NCBI GenBank assembly: GCA_027578815.1
Contig: JANBTH010000036.1
Coordinates: 1 to 49,568 of the forward strand
Origin: Coemansia sp. RSA 1804
Taxonomy: Eukaryota > Kickxellomycota > Kickxellomycetes > Kickxellales > Kickxellaceae
Direction of reading: 5' to 3'
Length of the DNA: 49,568 nt
Each line of letters opens with the position of its first letter. Within the stretch, counting starts at the first letter, position 1. The translations under genes were made by a program, and so were the position numbers. The notes under the pieces are model-generated. The model saw only the letters and a program-made list of their open reading frames with translations, had not been told where the DNA came from and did not search any database. Positions 19,445-29,151 of the stretch are shown in pieces.

Positions 19445-20134
19445 TTACTCTTCCTTTGAAATTTCCTTGGTCTTTGTCGATGATCTCCCGTAATCACAAT
19501 TCAGCAAACTAACACTCGTGTTAATATCAAATGCTTCCAAATGCTTGTTCGTAACATCTGACAACGTTTTGACAAACATCAGCGCATTCTTGTTCTTGCT
19601 ATGAGCCGAAACGTTTAGCTCACGCAGGTAGTTAAGCAGACCAGCAAACTTGCGTGCACTGTCACAGGCTTGCTGACTACTACTGAACAGCGACCACAGG
19701 CTGTCTGCATCGTCATATGTGGTAATTTCCAAATCCACCTTCTTCACGCTCCGCAGGTAGAACCTGTTGGCCTCCACCTGCTCCACAACCTTACCAATGG
19801 CATTCACCACATCCCACTGGGCATCTATTGTAACAACAAGCTGGGTGGGCACATGTTTCTGCCAGTGCATCTCCGTAATCTCGCAGCTGTTTTTAATATG
19901 CGGATTGCTTACCGCCTGCATCTTACCAAGCTTGTCCTCTTCATAGTCCTTCTTTTCAGTGCATGTGATAAAGGCCGTGTCAAACACAATGGGAATCAAG
20001 GCGTCGCGCCAGGCTTGGTTCACCTGCACCAGTGGGAGCTGGTAGTTTATCCAGTGCTCTAGGCTTGGTTTTACTCCTTTTGGAAGTGCCGTAGCTTCCT
20101 TAGCCACCTTGACTAGTACTTTATCTGGCAGCAT
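19445..20134 (-). CDS. F-box-like family protein, copy 1
   Basis: 229 residues from the ATG at 20134. The N-terminus (MLPDKVLVKVAKEA) has the LP-x2-VL-x-K-hydrophobic pattern of an F-box, followed by LEHWINYQLPLVQVNQAWRDALIPIVF, the second half with the W-R pair. The rest has alternating hydrophobic segments but no clear repeats. It is a paralogue of 21512-22192 (same opening block, similar middle and end). I recall long expanded families with this opening in Kickxellomycotina; these copies are short. If the F-box is functional it would bind Skp1 in an SCF ubiquitin ligase. Upstream of its ATG is AT-rich spacer. Confidence 0.65.
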   Translation of the reverse strand: MLPDKVLVKVAKEATALPKGVKPSLEHWINYQLPLVQVNQAWRDALIPIVFDTAFITCTEKKDYEEDKLGKMQAVSNPHIKNSCEITEMHWQKHVPTQLVVTIDAQWDVVNAIGKVVEQVEANRFYLRSVKKVDLEITTYDDADSLWSLFSSSQQACDSARKFAGLLNYLRELNVSAHSKNKNALMFVKTLSDVTNKHLEAFDINTSVSLLNCDYGRSSTKTKEISKEE

Positions 20135-20693
20135 TATTACTATTCTTGAGACGAAAAAGTGTTTCTCGTTTTTTACAAGGTATAAAGCACTAAAATAAAA
20201 GAAAAAAGCTATTGATGATTAATAGAATCTTTATTAGTTAAAATGAAAAAGAAAAGAGACAGATGTTTAAATTTTACAGCAATAAAACAACAATTTGCTT
20301 CATTTTTCTTTATATTGTGTATGTGAATACGTTATTTCTCTTGATATTCAATATTCAATTATTTTTCATTTTGCACGGTTTTTCTCCCCAATCACCCAAA
20401 TTAAAGGAAATATATATTGAAAGTCACATTTCTTATTAACTATCTTTCTTTCTTTCTTTCTTTCTACAAAGTAGATGTCAAAATTAACATGTGTGTATGT
20501 GTGTACGTTTTTTAGTAAGGAATAGGAAAAAGCAGAAAAAAAAGGAAAAGGATAACAGCCCTATCTCACCATCAATATCCAAAATTTGAATATTCTCATG
20601 TGAACAACATGTGCATATTTTTATTAAAAATTTGCGTAAGAGGAAAACTAGTTGAAAAAGAATTTTTTGTATTTACTTTTTCATTTGGCAGAA
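20135..20693. other. Intergenic, AT-rich, with TTTC microsatellite
   Basis: No gene. Contains (TTTC)n at about 20444-20465. Confidence 0.5.
20444..20465 (+). repeat. (TTTC)n microsatellite
   Basis: Five to six perfect TTTC units. Confidence 0.8.
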
Positions 20694-20702
20694 TATATAA
20701 AA
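20694..20702 (+). promoter_or_regulatory. TATA box of the small gene at 20783
   Basis: TATATAAAA, 89 bp upstream of the ATG. Confidence 0.45.
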
Positions 20703-20782
20703 AGCTAACTTTTTTCTTGGCGATAGACGATTAAGCATTTTATTATTCCATTTTAATTTTTGTTGTTGCATTGAAAGTAATT

Positions 20783-20995
20783 ATGAGTTTATTAAGCAGA
20801 TTTTTAGGTAAAAATAAAAAACATAGCACAAAAGGTTATAAAGAATTAAAAGCGCCAACAGAAAAAAATCCAACAAAAAAGCCAACAAAAGCACGAAAAC
20901 GCACTCAAGTAGGACCTGAAGAGTATACAGAGATTAATGGAAAGTTATTTCCATTTACTGACAGTGAACTAGGAGATATAAGTGGTTATATGTAA
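20783..20995 (+). CDS. Small Lys-rich orphan protein
   Basis: 70 residues from the ATG at 20783; the frame extends back only to a TTG. It opens with a short amphipathic stretch (MSLLSRFLGKNKKHSTKGYK), then Lys/Pro/Thr-rich sequence, and ends in an acidic ELGDISGYM. The AT-rich codons, TATA box and Lys/Pro-rich N-terminus resemble the 37058 gene and the 12944 pseudogene, but the WDxLPP block is absent, so family membership is not established. It lies between the two F-box-like genes on the opposite strand. Confidence 0.4.
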   Translation: MSLLSRFLGKNKKHSTKGYKELKAPTEKNPTKKPTKARKRTQVGPEEYTEINGKLFPFTDSELGDISGYM

Positions 20996-21511
20996 ACTAT
21001 AGTTTGGATGTAATAGGAGTACTGCGTTTGCATGCCAGTATAAATTCGTTTAACTTGATACTAAAAAGAGAGGCATAGAAAATTCAAAAACCAACCACAC
21101 GTTCCACAATTATCTAGCCATAAATTTTTTAGATTTCAAACCTTGCAATAAACTTACTAAAAAATTTTACTTTAGAATTTAGAAAATAATTGTGTTTAAT
21201 ATCGTAAAATAAAATAGCTGGCGCAAAGTAAAAAGGAAAAGGCATGACTACACAGAGAATATGCCAGCAAGACATGCTGAACAAAGGGTTCTGTTATGGT
21301 TACAATTTTTTTGCAGAGTGAATGGCTCTAACTGTATTGTAAAAATAGAAATGCCAGCGTAAGTAGACAGCCATCTCATTAAATATATCTTTATGTCTTA
21401 TTGCCAATCACACCGATTTATTAATTGTTAATTATCACTTTATTCAAGAAAAAATATATTTTGCCGCATGATGTTGAATTAGACACTAGAAGAAAAGGAG
21501 AGCATATTTAT
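20996..21511. other. Intergenic, AT-rich
   Basis: Nothing recognised. Confidence 0.45.
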
Positions 21512-22192
21512 TTAAAGCTTGCTGTATAGGGCTTTGGCCAAAAACCACCACCCAGAGAACGGAATCGAATTGTTGATGTCAAACTGGAAGGAGTCGATAA
21601 TTTCCATTTTTTCCTCAGCCAGCGTCTTCACAAACGCCCAAGCGTCTCTATCATTGCCATATGTTCTGACAACAAGCTTCTTTACCTTTGGAAGCAGTTT
21701 CTCCATTTTTCGCGCCAAGCTTTCAGCTACTTTAGTGTTAGCAAACATGGTCTTTGTCTTGAACTTTGCATTCCTCGTGTCAATTTCAATATACAGCTCC
21801 TTCACTTCACTGAATGTGTATCTGTGGTCCTTTACTTTACCAACAAGTGCCTTCAATGGAGCTATCACACCGTTGTTTGCCGCCAAATTGATGACCAGTC
21901 TCGAGGGCTTGACGGCAGCTATGTCCTGAGGCAGGATGGAAGTGTTTCCCTCAACCGTCAGGGTTCTAACGGCTGTTAATCTGGCATGTTCATCACTCAA
22001 GTAATCGTCTTGCTCTTTGAAGACTAAATGGGCCTCGTTTCCAACAACAGGAATCAGGGCTTTGCGCCATTCGCTGCTGACTTGGATTAGCGGCAATTGG
22101 CATGTTTTCCAGTGCGCAAGACTTGGGTTGGCTTTTTTGGGAAGGCGGATAGCATTCTTTGCAATCTTTAACAGTACGTTTTCCGGCAACAT
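21512..22192 (-). CDS. F-box-like family protein, copy 2
   Basis: 226 residues from the ATG at 22192. Opening MLPENVLLKIAKNA, then LAHWKTCQLPLIQVSSEWRKALIPVV, parallel to copy 1 at 19445-20134 across the whole length, with overall similarity strongest in the first 50 residues. Same strand, about 1.4 kb apart, so a tandem duplication. The second half contains VKKLVVRTYGNDRDAWAFVKTL where copy 1 has LRELNVSAHSKNKNALMFVKTL, so the C-terminal halves are also homologous. Function inferred only from the F-box-like N-terminus. Confidence 0.65.
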   Translation of the reverse strand: MLPENVLLKIAKNAIRLPKKANPSLAHWKTCQLPLIQVSSEWRKALIPVVGNEAHLVFKEQDDYLSDEHARLTAVRTLTVEGNTSILPQDIAAVKPSRLVINLAANNGVIAPLKALVGKVKDHRYTFSEVKELYIEIDTRNAKFKTKTMFANTKVAESLARKMEKLLPKVKKLVVRTYGNDRDAWAFVKTLAEEKMEIIDSFQFDINNSIPFSGWWFLAKALYSKL

Positions 22193-22997
22193 TTCTCTAT
22201 TTTCTCTACTTTTTTCTTATGCAATGACACAATAAAAAATTAAAAGAGCAATGAATAGAAAGAAAAATTGTAGTGGTGCGGTATAACAATGTACATACAA
22301 ATGAATGAGAGAAAAATGAAAGAAAAGGAAAAAAAAGGAGAGAGGGAGGAGAATACATATTTTATTATATCTCTCTTTCTAGTGTTTTATTTCGCTCGTA
22401 GAGCAAGTGGGGAGCGAAGGAAATGATGGTAATGTCACAACTTGTCTTTCTACAACCAAAATCTCTGAAAATATGAAAAAAAATCCACGTGCAAATCTGG
22501 AAACACAAAAAAAAGTTAAAATGATGGCACCAATTCGCCGAATTGCAAAATGGATGAAGCCAAGAGAAAGAAGAGATGGAGCCGTACTGCCAAAATTTTG
22601 TAATGAAATGAAACCCCTCGAACAAGGAAAACTGGAGTTTTAAAAGTTGACTATATCTGGGGGGAAACCCCAAGTTTTAGCCTTGCCTTCCGTTTTTAGT
22701 AACTGACGTATGCATGCAGCCAGGCGTAAATAGTCGAATTCCGTGGGATCTTCAACATCCTTTTCAGTTTTAGACAATATAAATGGGTGTTTTTTCGGAC
22801 AAGGGTTAGAGTGAGTGAGAGGCAGTTGCCTATATTTTTGCGCCCTCTTCTGCCTAGCTCCGTCACCATTTTATTGCTTTCTTATTTGAATCCCTTTGGT
22901 GAATTGGAACCTTTTTTAAATATTCTAATTGAGGAGACAGTGGTGCAATTAGCTGCTGGCCAAAGATTCCTTATCGCAGTATCCGCTAGGCAACAAC
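22193..22997. other. Intergenic; one doubtful small frame
   Basis: AT-rich. A plus-strand frame ending at 22643 would give a basic Met/Lys-rich peptide, but it lacks a TATA box at the usual distance and any conserved block, so it is not called. The last 200 bp hold the HAD gene promoter. Confidence 0.4.
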
Positions 22998-23672
22998 ATG
23001 ACGGTTACAAGACTCCCACCATCACAGGGGCTCCTGTTCGATCTGGACGGCACGCTGATAACCTCGCTAGAAGCAACGGAGCGAGTATACACGCGACACG
23101 CAAATATGCACGGAATCGACCCGGCCCCCGTACTCGCGTACTGCCACGGCGTGCCAACACGCCAGGTGCTGCAGAAGCACTTCCCGGCGGCCACGCACAC
23201 GAAGGAGTATGCGGAGGCGATGGAGCTGGAGTCGGCGTCAGACATGGGCGGTCTGTACGCGATTCCCGGGGCAATGGAGCTGGTGGCCGGACTTCCCGAA
23301 ACCCGATGGGCGATCGTGACGTCGGGGATGCGGTTCCTTGCGCATCCGCGGATGAATCATCTTGGCATGCGGATTCCGAGCGTCTTTGTCACGCCCGCCG
23401 ATGTCGCCAGGGGAAAACCGGACCCCGAGGGTTACTTGCGTGCTGCCAGGGAGATTGGCGCGGACCCTGGGGCCTGCGTGGTGTTTGAGGATGCAAGGGC
23501 CGGGATTGCCGCTGGCAGGGACGCTGGCGCGCTGGTTGTTGGCATCCGGTCGCAGTTGACCGCCGCGGAGCTCAAGGCTGCCGGCGCGCAGTACTCCGTC
23601 AGCGACATGACGAAGGTCGCTGTGGCGGTCTCCGAGGACGGATCGCTGGCGGTGACATTAGACGAGAGCTGA
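22998..23672 (+). CDS. HAD-superfamily sugar-phosphatase (DOG/GPP-like)
   Basis: 224 residues from the ATG at 22998. Motif I FDLDGT (nucleophile Asp15, acid/base Asp17), motif II VTSG, motif III GKPDPEGY and motif IV FEDARAGI are all present with a small helical cap between. The phosphatase therefore looks complete. Length and motifs match yeast DOG1/DOG2 and GPP1/GPP2, which dephosphorylate 2-deoxyglucose-6-phosphate and glycerol-1/3-phosphate in the cytosol; which of these it prefers cannot be read off. GC-rich, one exon, convergent with the next gene (87 bp between stop codons). Confidence 0.88.
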   Translation: MTVTRLPPSQGLLFDLDGTLITSLEATERVYTRHANMHGIDPAPVLAYCHGVPTRQVLQKHFPAATHTKEYAEAMELESASDMGGLYAIPGAMELVAGLPETRWAIVTSGMRFLAHPRMNHLGMRIPSVFVTPADVARGKPDPEGYLRAAREIGADPGACVVFEDARAGIAAGRDAGALVVGIRSQLTAAELKAAGAQYSVSDMTKVAVAVSEDGSLAVTLDES

Positions 23673-23759
23673 GCAATTTTATCTACAACAGCCTCCATTT
23701 TTCTCCCTCCTGTGTGAGCTATCCTAAATTACAGCTACTTTCTTACTTTCTTGTTGATC

Positions 23760-25760
23760 TCACAGCTTTGAGGAGTCGGCATGCAGCTGCCACGCCCATG
23801 TGGAAAGAGCAAACTTGCGTGTGACGTCGGCCTTGACCATTACAACGGACTGGATCTCATCGTCGATGGCCTTGCGGATGGCCGGATCGGAGTCGGCAAG
23901 CAGACGGGTGCGCAGCTGGTGCATCAGCGGAGGAAGCAGCTCGAGCGGCACGGCGGCCAGCAGGTCAGCCAGCACCAGCAGCAGGTCGCGCCGCCGCACC
24001 GAATCCAGCGCAGCACGCACTGCGCTGCCTTCACCATCACTGGGAGCAGCAGAACCGGAAGCTTCGTCCAGTCGGACTAAAAGCCTTTCCACAAGCAGCC
24101 ACGAGACGCGCTGCCCACGCTGGCTGCTGTTGCTGCTGCTGGTGGTGGCAGCTGCGCGTACGGCGGCGGCGTAGGCAATGCGCAGGAGACTGGCGGTGAT
24201 CCCGCGATCCGGATACAGATCAAGCACGAGTGCAGCGTACCAGGGCGCCAGCTCCAGCTTCAGCTCCACCGATCGGCTGCCAGCGGAGCGCAAGTCGCGT
24301 TGAGCAGCCGGCGGCTCCATCACGGCCAGAAGCAAGGCGTGCGCAGACTCGAACCAGCGGCGTCCCACGGACACCAGCGCCTCGGCACCGGCGTACCGCG
24401 CAGCAAGCGGCACCACGAGCTGCGCCAGCGTGTGCGCGCGCAGGTGGGGCGCCAGGTGTTCCAGCAGATCAAGATAGAACAGAACCAGACACGATCTGGC
24501 GGCGGACAAAAGCAGTACAGGGTCTGCGGTTGCGACGAATGCAAGACACGGATTGCGCGCAAACAGCTGTCTCACCACAGAATCGACTTCCTCTTCGTTA
24601 GTGGTGATAAACTGCACCGCAAGCGTGCACACCCGCCGGTACACCTCGCAGCCACCGGCGTGTTGCTCTTCCAGCGCAAGCGTCGCAGAATGCACGCAGC
24701 CCACAGTGCCGATTGCATCCATCCACACGCTGCGCAGACTCTCTGCTGGCAGACGCCTCTGGGTGGCTGCATCTTCAACGAAGAACCGCTGCAGCACGGC
24801 TTCCACGCAATGGAGAAGCACAAGCGCCACCGCAGTCTGCGGATCCGCATTGCCGCTGTTAGAATTGCCCCAATTCCACCCCGTTCCTCTGTTTCTCTCC
24901 TGCTCCAGCAGCACGTCTACCGCGCACTCGTGGAGCGCCTGCACCACGCTCTGTGCGCTGCCAAGGGAGACCGCAGAAGACCGAAGAAGCGTGCACAGCA
25001 GGCCCGCTGTCTTCTCAGCAGTTTCTGAGACGGAGCCAGACATCCGCATCGCAGCAATACTAGCCAGCAGCTCGTGTGCCACGACGCCCACCACCCCGCC
25101 ATTGCTGCTGCTGCTGGTGCTGCTGCTGCTGCTGTTTCTGGGATGTGCAAGGCGATCGATATGCGTGCGGAGCCTGGGAAACGACCCAAGCGCTGGCACA
25201 ACCTCCGCACACGCCACCACCAGCATAGCAGAACGAGGATCCGCGGAGAACTGTATGTCTGTTTCGCACACGCTCCGCGCCAACCTAACAAACAGCGCAG
25301 CCGACCGGTCAGCCAACCCCGGTGGCACTCTGCTGCTTGGTTCGCCAGCAAGCGCAAGAACGACTCCGCCAACAAACAGCAATGCGCCCACGGCCGCCAT
25401 GTTTGCGGTTTCCCGGTACTGGCCGGCCCTTTCTGCCGCCACAACCATTGCCTCAATGCACTCGATCTGTCTGCCTGGCGCTTCTCTTCCGTTTGTGAAT
25501 TCCGCATGCTCCTCGATTCCCGCACCCCGAATCCTCAGTGTTGTCACGTACTGGCCCAAATGCATCAGCGCCCGACCACGGTCCTCTGCCTCCCTGGGAC
25601 CACTTTCAGTAGTAGTAGTAGCAGTAGTAGCAGCAGCAGTAGTAGCAGCAGCAGCAGCAGTAGTAGACCAGCGTACCAGCAGATCGTGTGTGGTCTCGGA
25701 TACTATGGCTGGCGCTGGGCTGGCTGACAGAATGCGCGCGGGTGCTCGGAGCTCGTTCAT
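23760..25760 (-). CDS. Pex8-like intraperoxisomal protein ending in SKL
   Basis: 666 residues from the ATG at 25760. Almost wholly helical, Ala/Leu-rich, no membrane span, with Ser and Ala/Thr low-complexity inserts. The last residues are DSSKL, a canonical PTS1 peroxisome-import signal. Fungal Pex8, an intraperoxisomal organiser of the importomer, is also a large helical protein of 590-710 residues carrying PTS1. Blocks such as WYAALVLDLYPDRGITASLLRIAY resemble what I remember of the Pex8 family. The identification is moderate: any peroxisomal matrix helical protein would also end in SKL. A profile search against the Pex8 family would settle it. Confidence 0.5.
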   Translation of the reverse strand: MNELRAPARILSASPAPAIVSETTHDLLVRWSTTAAAAATTAAATTATTTTESGPREAEDRGRALMHLGQYVTTLRIRGAGIEEHAEFTNGREAPGRQIECIEAMVVAAERAGQYRETANMAAVGALLFVGGVVLALAGEPSSRVPPGLADRSAALFVRLARSVCETDIQFSADPRSAMLVVACAEVVPALGSFPRLRTHIDRLAHPRNSSSSSTSSSSNGGVVGVVAHELLASIAAMRMSGSVSETAEKTAGLLCTLLRSSAVSLGSAQSVVQALHECAVDVLLEQERNRGTGWNWGNSNSGNADPQTAVALVLLHCVEAVLQRFFVEDAATQRRLPAESLRSVWMDAIGTVGCVHSATLALEEQHAGGCEVYRRVCTLAVQFITTNEEEVDSVVRQLFARNPCLAFVATADPVLLLSAARSCLVLFYLDLLEHLAPHLRAHTLAQLVVPLAARYAGAEALVSVGRRWFESAHALLLAVMEPPAAQRDLRSAGSRSVELKLELAPWYAALVLDLYPDRGITASLLRIAYAAAVRAAATTSSSNSSQRGQRVSWLLVERLLVRLDEASGSAAPSDGEGSAVRAALDSVRRRDLLLVLADLLAAVPLELLPPLMHQLRTRLLADSDPAIRKAIDDEIQSVVMVKADVTRKFALSTWAWQLHADSSKL
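25611..25665 (+). repeat. AGT/AGC triplet repeat
   Basis: Impure triplet run encoding the Ala/Thr-rich stretch near the N-terminus of the Pex8-like protein. Confidence 0.6.
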
Positions 25761-25946
25761 TTCGCCGGCGTTAATAGCTGTGGTGTAAAGAGTAAGGAAT
25801 GTATGCTAGGTATTGTTACAAACGTTCGGAATTAGCAAAAGAGAAAAAAGGGGATGATGATAAGGAAGCGGAGACAAGAGAGGGAAATAAAGCGGCTTCC
25901 TTGGCACGTGCAAATTATTCTCAGTGTATGCTGGCTATTTCCAACA

Positions 25947-27383
25947 TCAAAAGATCTTTTTGAGACGCGCCCACGCAACAGCCGCCACAAACACGCCAAC
26001 AATGACGCTGAAGATGCCGAACCACGCATGGAGGTTGACATGCTTCGGAGCGTCCTCGTCGCCATCCGATTTCCAGGGAACCCGAATGTTCTGGCCAAAG
26101 AACATCACGCAGATCTGGAGCGGAAACAGGATCCCGGCAAGCATCAGCCAGCGGTTAGAAAACAAGCCAGCGTCAACCGAAGCGTTCCCGACATCCAGCG
26201 TCAGCTGCGCCATGTAGTTGGCATGCGTGCGGGACAGAACCATCTCGCAATGCGCGCACGAATTGGTCAGCGCCGCCAGGTGGTCGCAGATATCAGACAA
26301 GTAGTGCTCGATATCGTTGTCCACAGCCACTCCCCCCTCCTCCTCGTCAGCATAGCCCAACGGCACCGTCCACTGCGCAAAGAGGCGAGACAGAGCGCGC
26401 ACAACGTCGGGCTTGCCAAGAAGCAGGCGCCAGATCCCGAGGATCCGGCGGCGCAGAAGCCCGATCCGCTGCAGCATCTCGCCCTTATCGCGGGAAACCA
26501 ACAGCGCCATCACCAGCTCGTCAGTCTGGCTGACCTCCAGCTCAATCGCGCGCATCGCCAGGCCAAGCGAATCCGTGATATCGTCAACCAGCGCGTACGC
26601 AACGTACACGACACCCGCCGAGCTCCCGCCTCCCTGGCGACCATTCGTAGCCAGACGATCCACCACCGCGCTCACGTGCGCTACCTCCGAAGCGTGGGAT
26701 CCGTGGAACGACAGCACGAAAAGCGCCTGCTTCAGCACCACCGAGAACCCCGACATTCCACTACCGCCGCCCGCCACCATTGCTGCTGTCCGGTAAACCA
26801 GCATCGCGTAGTCGTTGTCCACAGCCTCAAGCTTATCCGCATCGTCGCTGGCTTCCGCCAGGATATCCTCCACCGTCAGCGGATGGATCCCAAACGCACG
26901 GGCCACCGTCTCCATATCCTCGCCGCTGGGATCGGTGATGTCCAGCCAGAAGCACCCGCTCGCAGTGCCTGCTATCTTTGCAGCCGCATCCACGGCCTCC
27001 TCTGCCGTTGACAGGCTGTAGAACTGGTTCTGCTTCTGTGTCTGGTTGTCGTATGCTGCTTTGTGTTGCAAAAGTGGATATACCATGAATCTCTTCTTGT
27101 GCACGTCGGGATCAGAGAAACCACAGTGGCCATCGTTTACCAAACCGCCATTACTGCTAACTCTATCCTCGTTTTTTTGCTGCGTGTGCAAGTTGTCTGG
27201 TGGTGCTACTGCTGGTTGCTGAAGCGCGCTTGCCACCCTGCCTGTTTCGGCTAGCTCGCGTAGTGCGACGGGATCCCAGTCACTGCTGGCTGCGTGTGGT
27301 CTATGTAGGAGAATGCTGTTGCTGTGCTGCGCTACGCCGTCTGCTGTGGCAGTAGCGCTTGGCTTCATGACGCCCAAGGACAT
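25947..27383 (-). CDS. CorA-type Mg2+ channel (Alr1/Mnr2-like) with GQN signature
   Basis: 478 residues from the ATG at 27383 (MSLGVMK); an in-frame ATG five codons later is also possible and the longer frame has only a GTG. A disordered N-terminus is followed by the CorA cytosolic domain (GCFWLDITDPSGEDMETVARAFGIHPLTVEDI). A long helix comes next, then two membrane spans: NRWLMLAGILFPLQICVMFF and HAWFGIFSVIVGVFVAAVAW. The selectivity loop reads FGQNIRVPW, where CorA/Alr/Mnr2 channels normally have GMN. CorA proteins are pentameric channels importing Mg2+ across the plasma membrane or, for Mnr2, releasing it from the vacuole. GQN may change selectivity or be a degenerate site. One exon. Confidence 0.82.
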   Translation of the reverse strand: MSLGVMKPSATATADGVAQHSNSILLHRPHAASSDWDPVALRELAETGRVASALQQPAVAPPDNLHTQQKNEDRVSSNGGLVNDGHCGFSDPDVHKKRFMVYPLLQHKAAYDNQTQKQNQFYSLSTAEEAVDAAAKIAGTASGCFWLDITDPSGEDMETVARAFGIHPLTVEDILAEASDDADKLEAVDNDYAMLVYRTAAMVAGGGSGMSGFSVVLKQALFVLSFHGSHASEVAHVSAVVDRLATNGRQGGGSSAGVVYVAYALVDDITDSLGLAMRAIELEVSQTDELVMALLVSRDKGEMLQRIGLLRRRILGIWRLLLGKPDVVRALSRLFAQWTVPLGYADEEEGGVAVDNDIEHYLSDICDHLAALTNSCAHCEMVLSRTHANYMAQLTLDVGNASVDAGLFSNRWLMLAGILFPLQICVMFFGQNIRVPWKSDGDEDAPKHVNLHAWFGIFSVIVGVFVAAVAWARLKKIF

Positions 27384-28051
27384 GGGGGGAGGGGAAAGGT
27401 AATAAATCAGAAATGGATGGAAATACAATGAAGAGGACAAGGAAAGAAAAAACACTGGAAAGAGAAAAAAAGGCGAGTAATGAAAGGGGCCTTTGTATGC
27501 TCAGGGGACAGTGAAAGGATGTTTTCGTGGACTCCAAATGCCCCCATCCCCATGATCACAATTACTTAATTTCGAATCTAGACTATCATATCAGGATATT
27601 AAAGTTGTTATCAGTATAATTAAGCCCGATGAGGATAAGCGAAGTGGAAAAATGATTAAAGTCACAATGACAAATGGGTGGGGTGAATAAAATCGATAAA
27701 CAGGTGTGTGTACAGAGATATAGGCAATGTCTGCACTTTATTAATTAGCTTTTTCATCCACAGATGTATCCATTTAATGAAAATGGGGGATATCCAGTTG
27801 ATCATTATTGTATTTCTCATTGCTATTAAGTTGTAAGTAGAATACCTCCCACCCCCAATGCAGAGGAAAAAAAAGAAGTGTGGAAACACAGAAAATATTA
27901 GGCATTTGATGAGTAAGGCTTTGAAACAAAAACTAATATATAGCAGTAAAGCCAGTTATCCTGTTCTTCTTATTTCCTTCTGTCTTCTGCTACCAATATT
28001 ACCACTATCTAACCATACATACAACATCAAACTAATACTTTTTAATAAAGA
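27384..28051. other. Intergenic, AT-rich
   Basis: CorA promoter region followed by AT-rich sequence. A TATATA at 27936-27941 lies 116 bp before the short frame at 28052. Confidence 0.45.
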
Positions 28052-28153
28052 ATGGCTGATCAACAACCCCCTCCTGCTCGGCCTGTTGGAGATGCAGCTC
28101 ATGCTGCAATTGGACAAATCGGTGCTTTTTTTTACATTCAGTCAAAGCAGTAA
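28052..28153 (+). CDS. Very short candidate frame, 33 codons
   Basis: ATG at 28052, TAA at 28151. It encodes MADQQPPPARPVGDAAHAAI followed by a short hydrophobic tail. The TATA box 116 bp upstream and a pyrimidine-rich leader match the promoter layout of other small genes here, and the coding part is visibly richer in GC than its flanks. It may be a truncated gene or continue through a small intron (GTAAAT at 28150, AG at 28209), which would add only about 10 residues. No homology recognised. Confidence 0.3.
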   Translation: MADQQPPPARPVGDAAHAAIGQIGAFFYIQSKQ

Positions 28154-28352
28154 ATGTGCTGGAACCCCAAGACCATTGAGCAGCAAGTAGATAAGAATCA
28201 CACATGCAGCATTACCCTACACATAATGGCAATCTAATCTCATGAATTATAGAAACTAATGAAGGCATACAGTAGAGGCTTAGGCATATGAATAGCAAGT
28301 TTTATTTACAATGTGAAATAGATATCTCTTTCTATCAAAATAATTAGTCTTG
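28154..28352. other. Intergenic, AT-rich
   Basis: Nothing recognised. Confidence 0.4.
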
Positions 28353-28616
28353 TGAATGCTGAACAATGGAAAGAGTAGTGAAACATTTGTCTGGCCTAAC
28401 AAAGACTAGCTGTAGGACTGCTTGGTCAATACACTGGCTACTTATATTCAATAGTACAATGAACAGAAAATATGTGAATAAGATATATAATAAGTGCAAA
28501 ATCATTGGCATGCCACACAAAATCAATGATGTAGCAGCTGCTGCCTGCAAGACATGAAGAATGTCTATTGTTGGGATATAATGCATGGTTATATGGATTG
28601 AAGGCTCTAGGACTGT
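28353..28616 (+). pseudogene. Tyrosine-recombinase relic, copy 2
   Basis: The first 100 bases align codon for codon without gaps to 47047-47145 (NNGKSSETFVW against KNGKSCKTVVW; DCLVNTLATYIQ against DCLVKALTAYIE) but carry two in-frame TAG codons. After an internal deletion the frame continues with RKYVNKIYNKCKIIGMPHKI, matching the RKWLM...HKECGI...HKIR part of copy 1, and further stops follow. The catalytic HxxR appears as HKIN, so Arg is lost. Related to fungal tyrosine-recombinase elements; dead. Confidence 0.5.
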
Positions 28617-28747
28617 TGAGATATAAACTGACTCAAGAAACTGTTTTAATGTTGTTCACACTTTTAAAGTTTTTTAAATATTACTTAAATCAGTGATTGC
28701 AATAGGCTATAAATTTTATCAATAGTAGTACATATTGTTCTTTATTG

Positions 28748-28947
28748 AATGATTGGAAATTATTTTTAATTTATAAAATAAATGTGGTGAACTTTCTGCA
28801 TGGAAAGTTCCCTCAGGATCCGCCCCCACTTTCGGTGCAAGCTACCGAAAGACGACTCTTTCAGAGACTTGAGGGCAGATCCCTTAACTACTAATTGATT
28901 TCCTTAATTAGTACTGATATTATTATACTTTTAATTGATCTCCATTC
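28748..28947 (-). repeat. Inverted copy of the GC-rich structured segment (partner 46490-46680)
   Basis: About 200 bp reverse-complementary to 46490-46680, nearly identical over the GC-rich core. The core 28815-28883 can fold as an outer stem (AGGATCCGCC with GGCAGATCCC) enclosing two hairpins (CTTTCGGT/ACCGAAAG and CTCTTTCAGAG). The AT-rich flanks have diverged more than the core. Confidence 0.7.
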
Positions 28948-29151
28948 ACTTTTAATGTAAATTTCTTGCTTATGTAAAAATATATTGGATATCTAATAGC
29001 ATGATGCTGTTGCAGCAGTTATTTGGCTGACTTATTAATAATTTTCCTATTTTCAAAAACCTGCCTTAACCTTAATCTATTACATTCTAAATATGTGCAC
29101 TTTTATTTGCTATTTTTTGTTACCTGCATTTTACTTTGTTGAAATCCCAAC

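Noticed and set aside
22407..22643. Basic 78-codon plus-strand frame
   Set aside because: No TATA box at the usual distance and no match to the small AT-rich family; could be a relic but is not supported.
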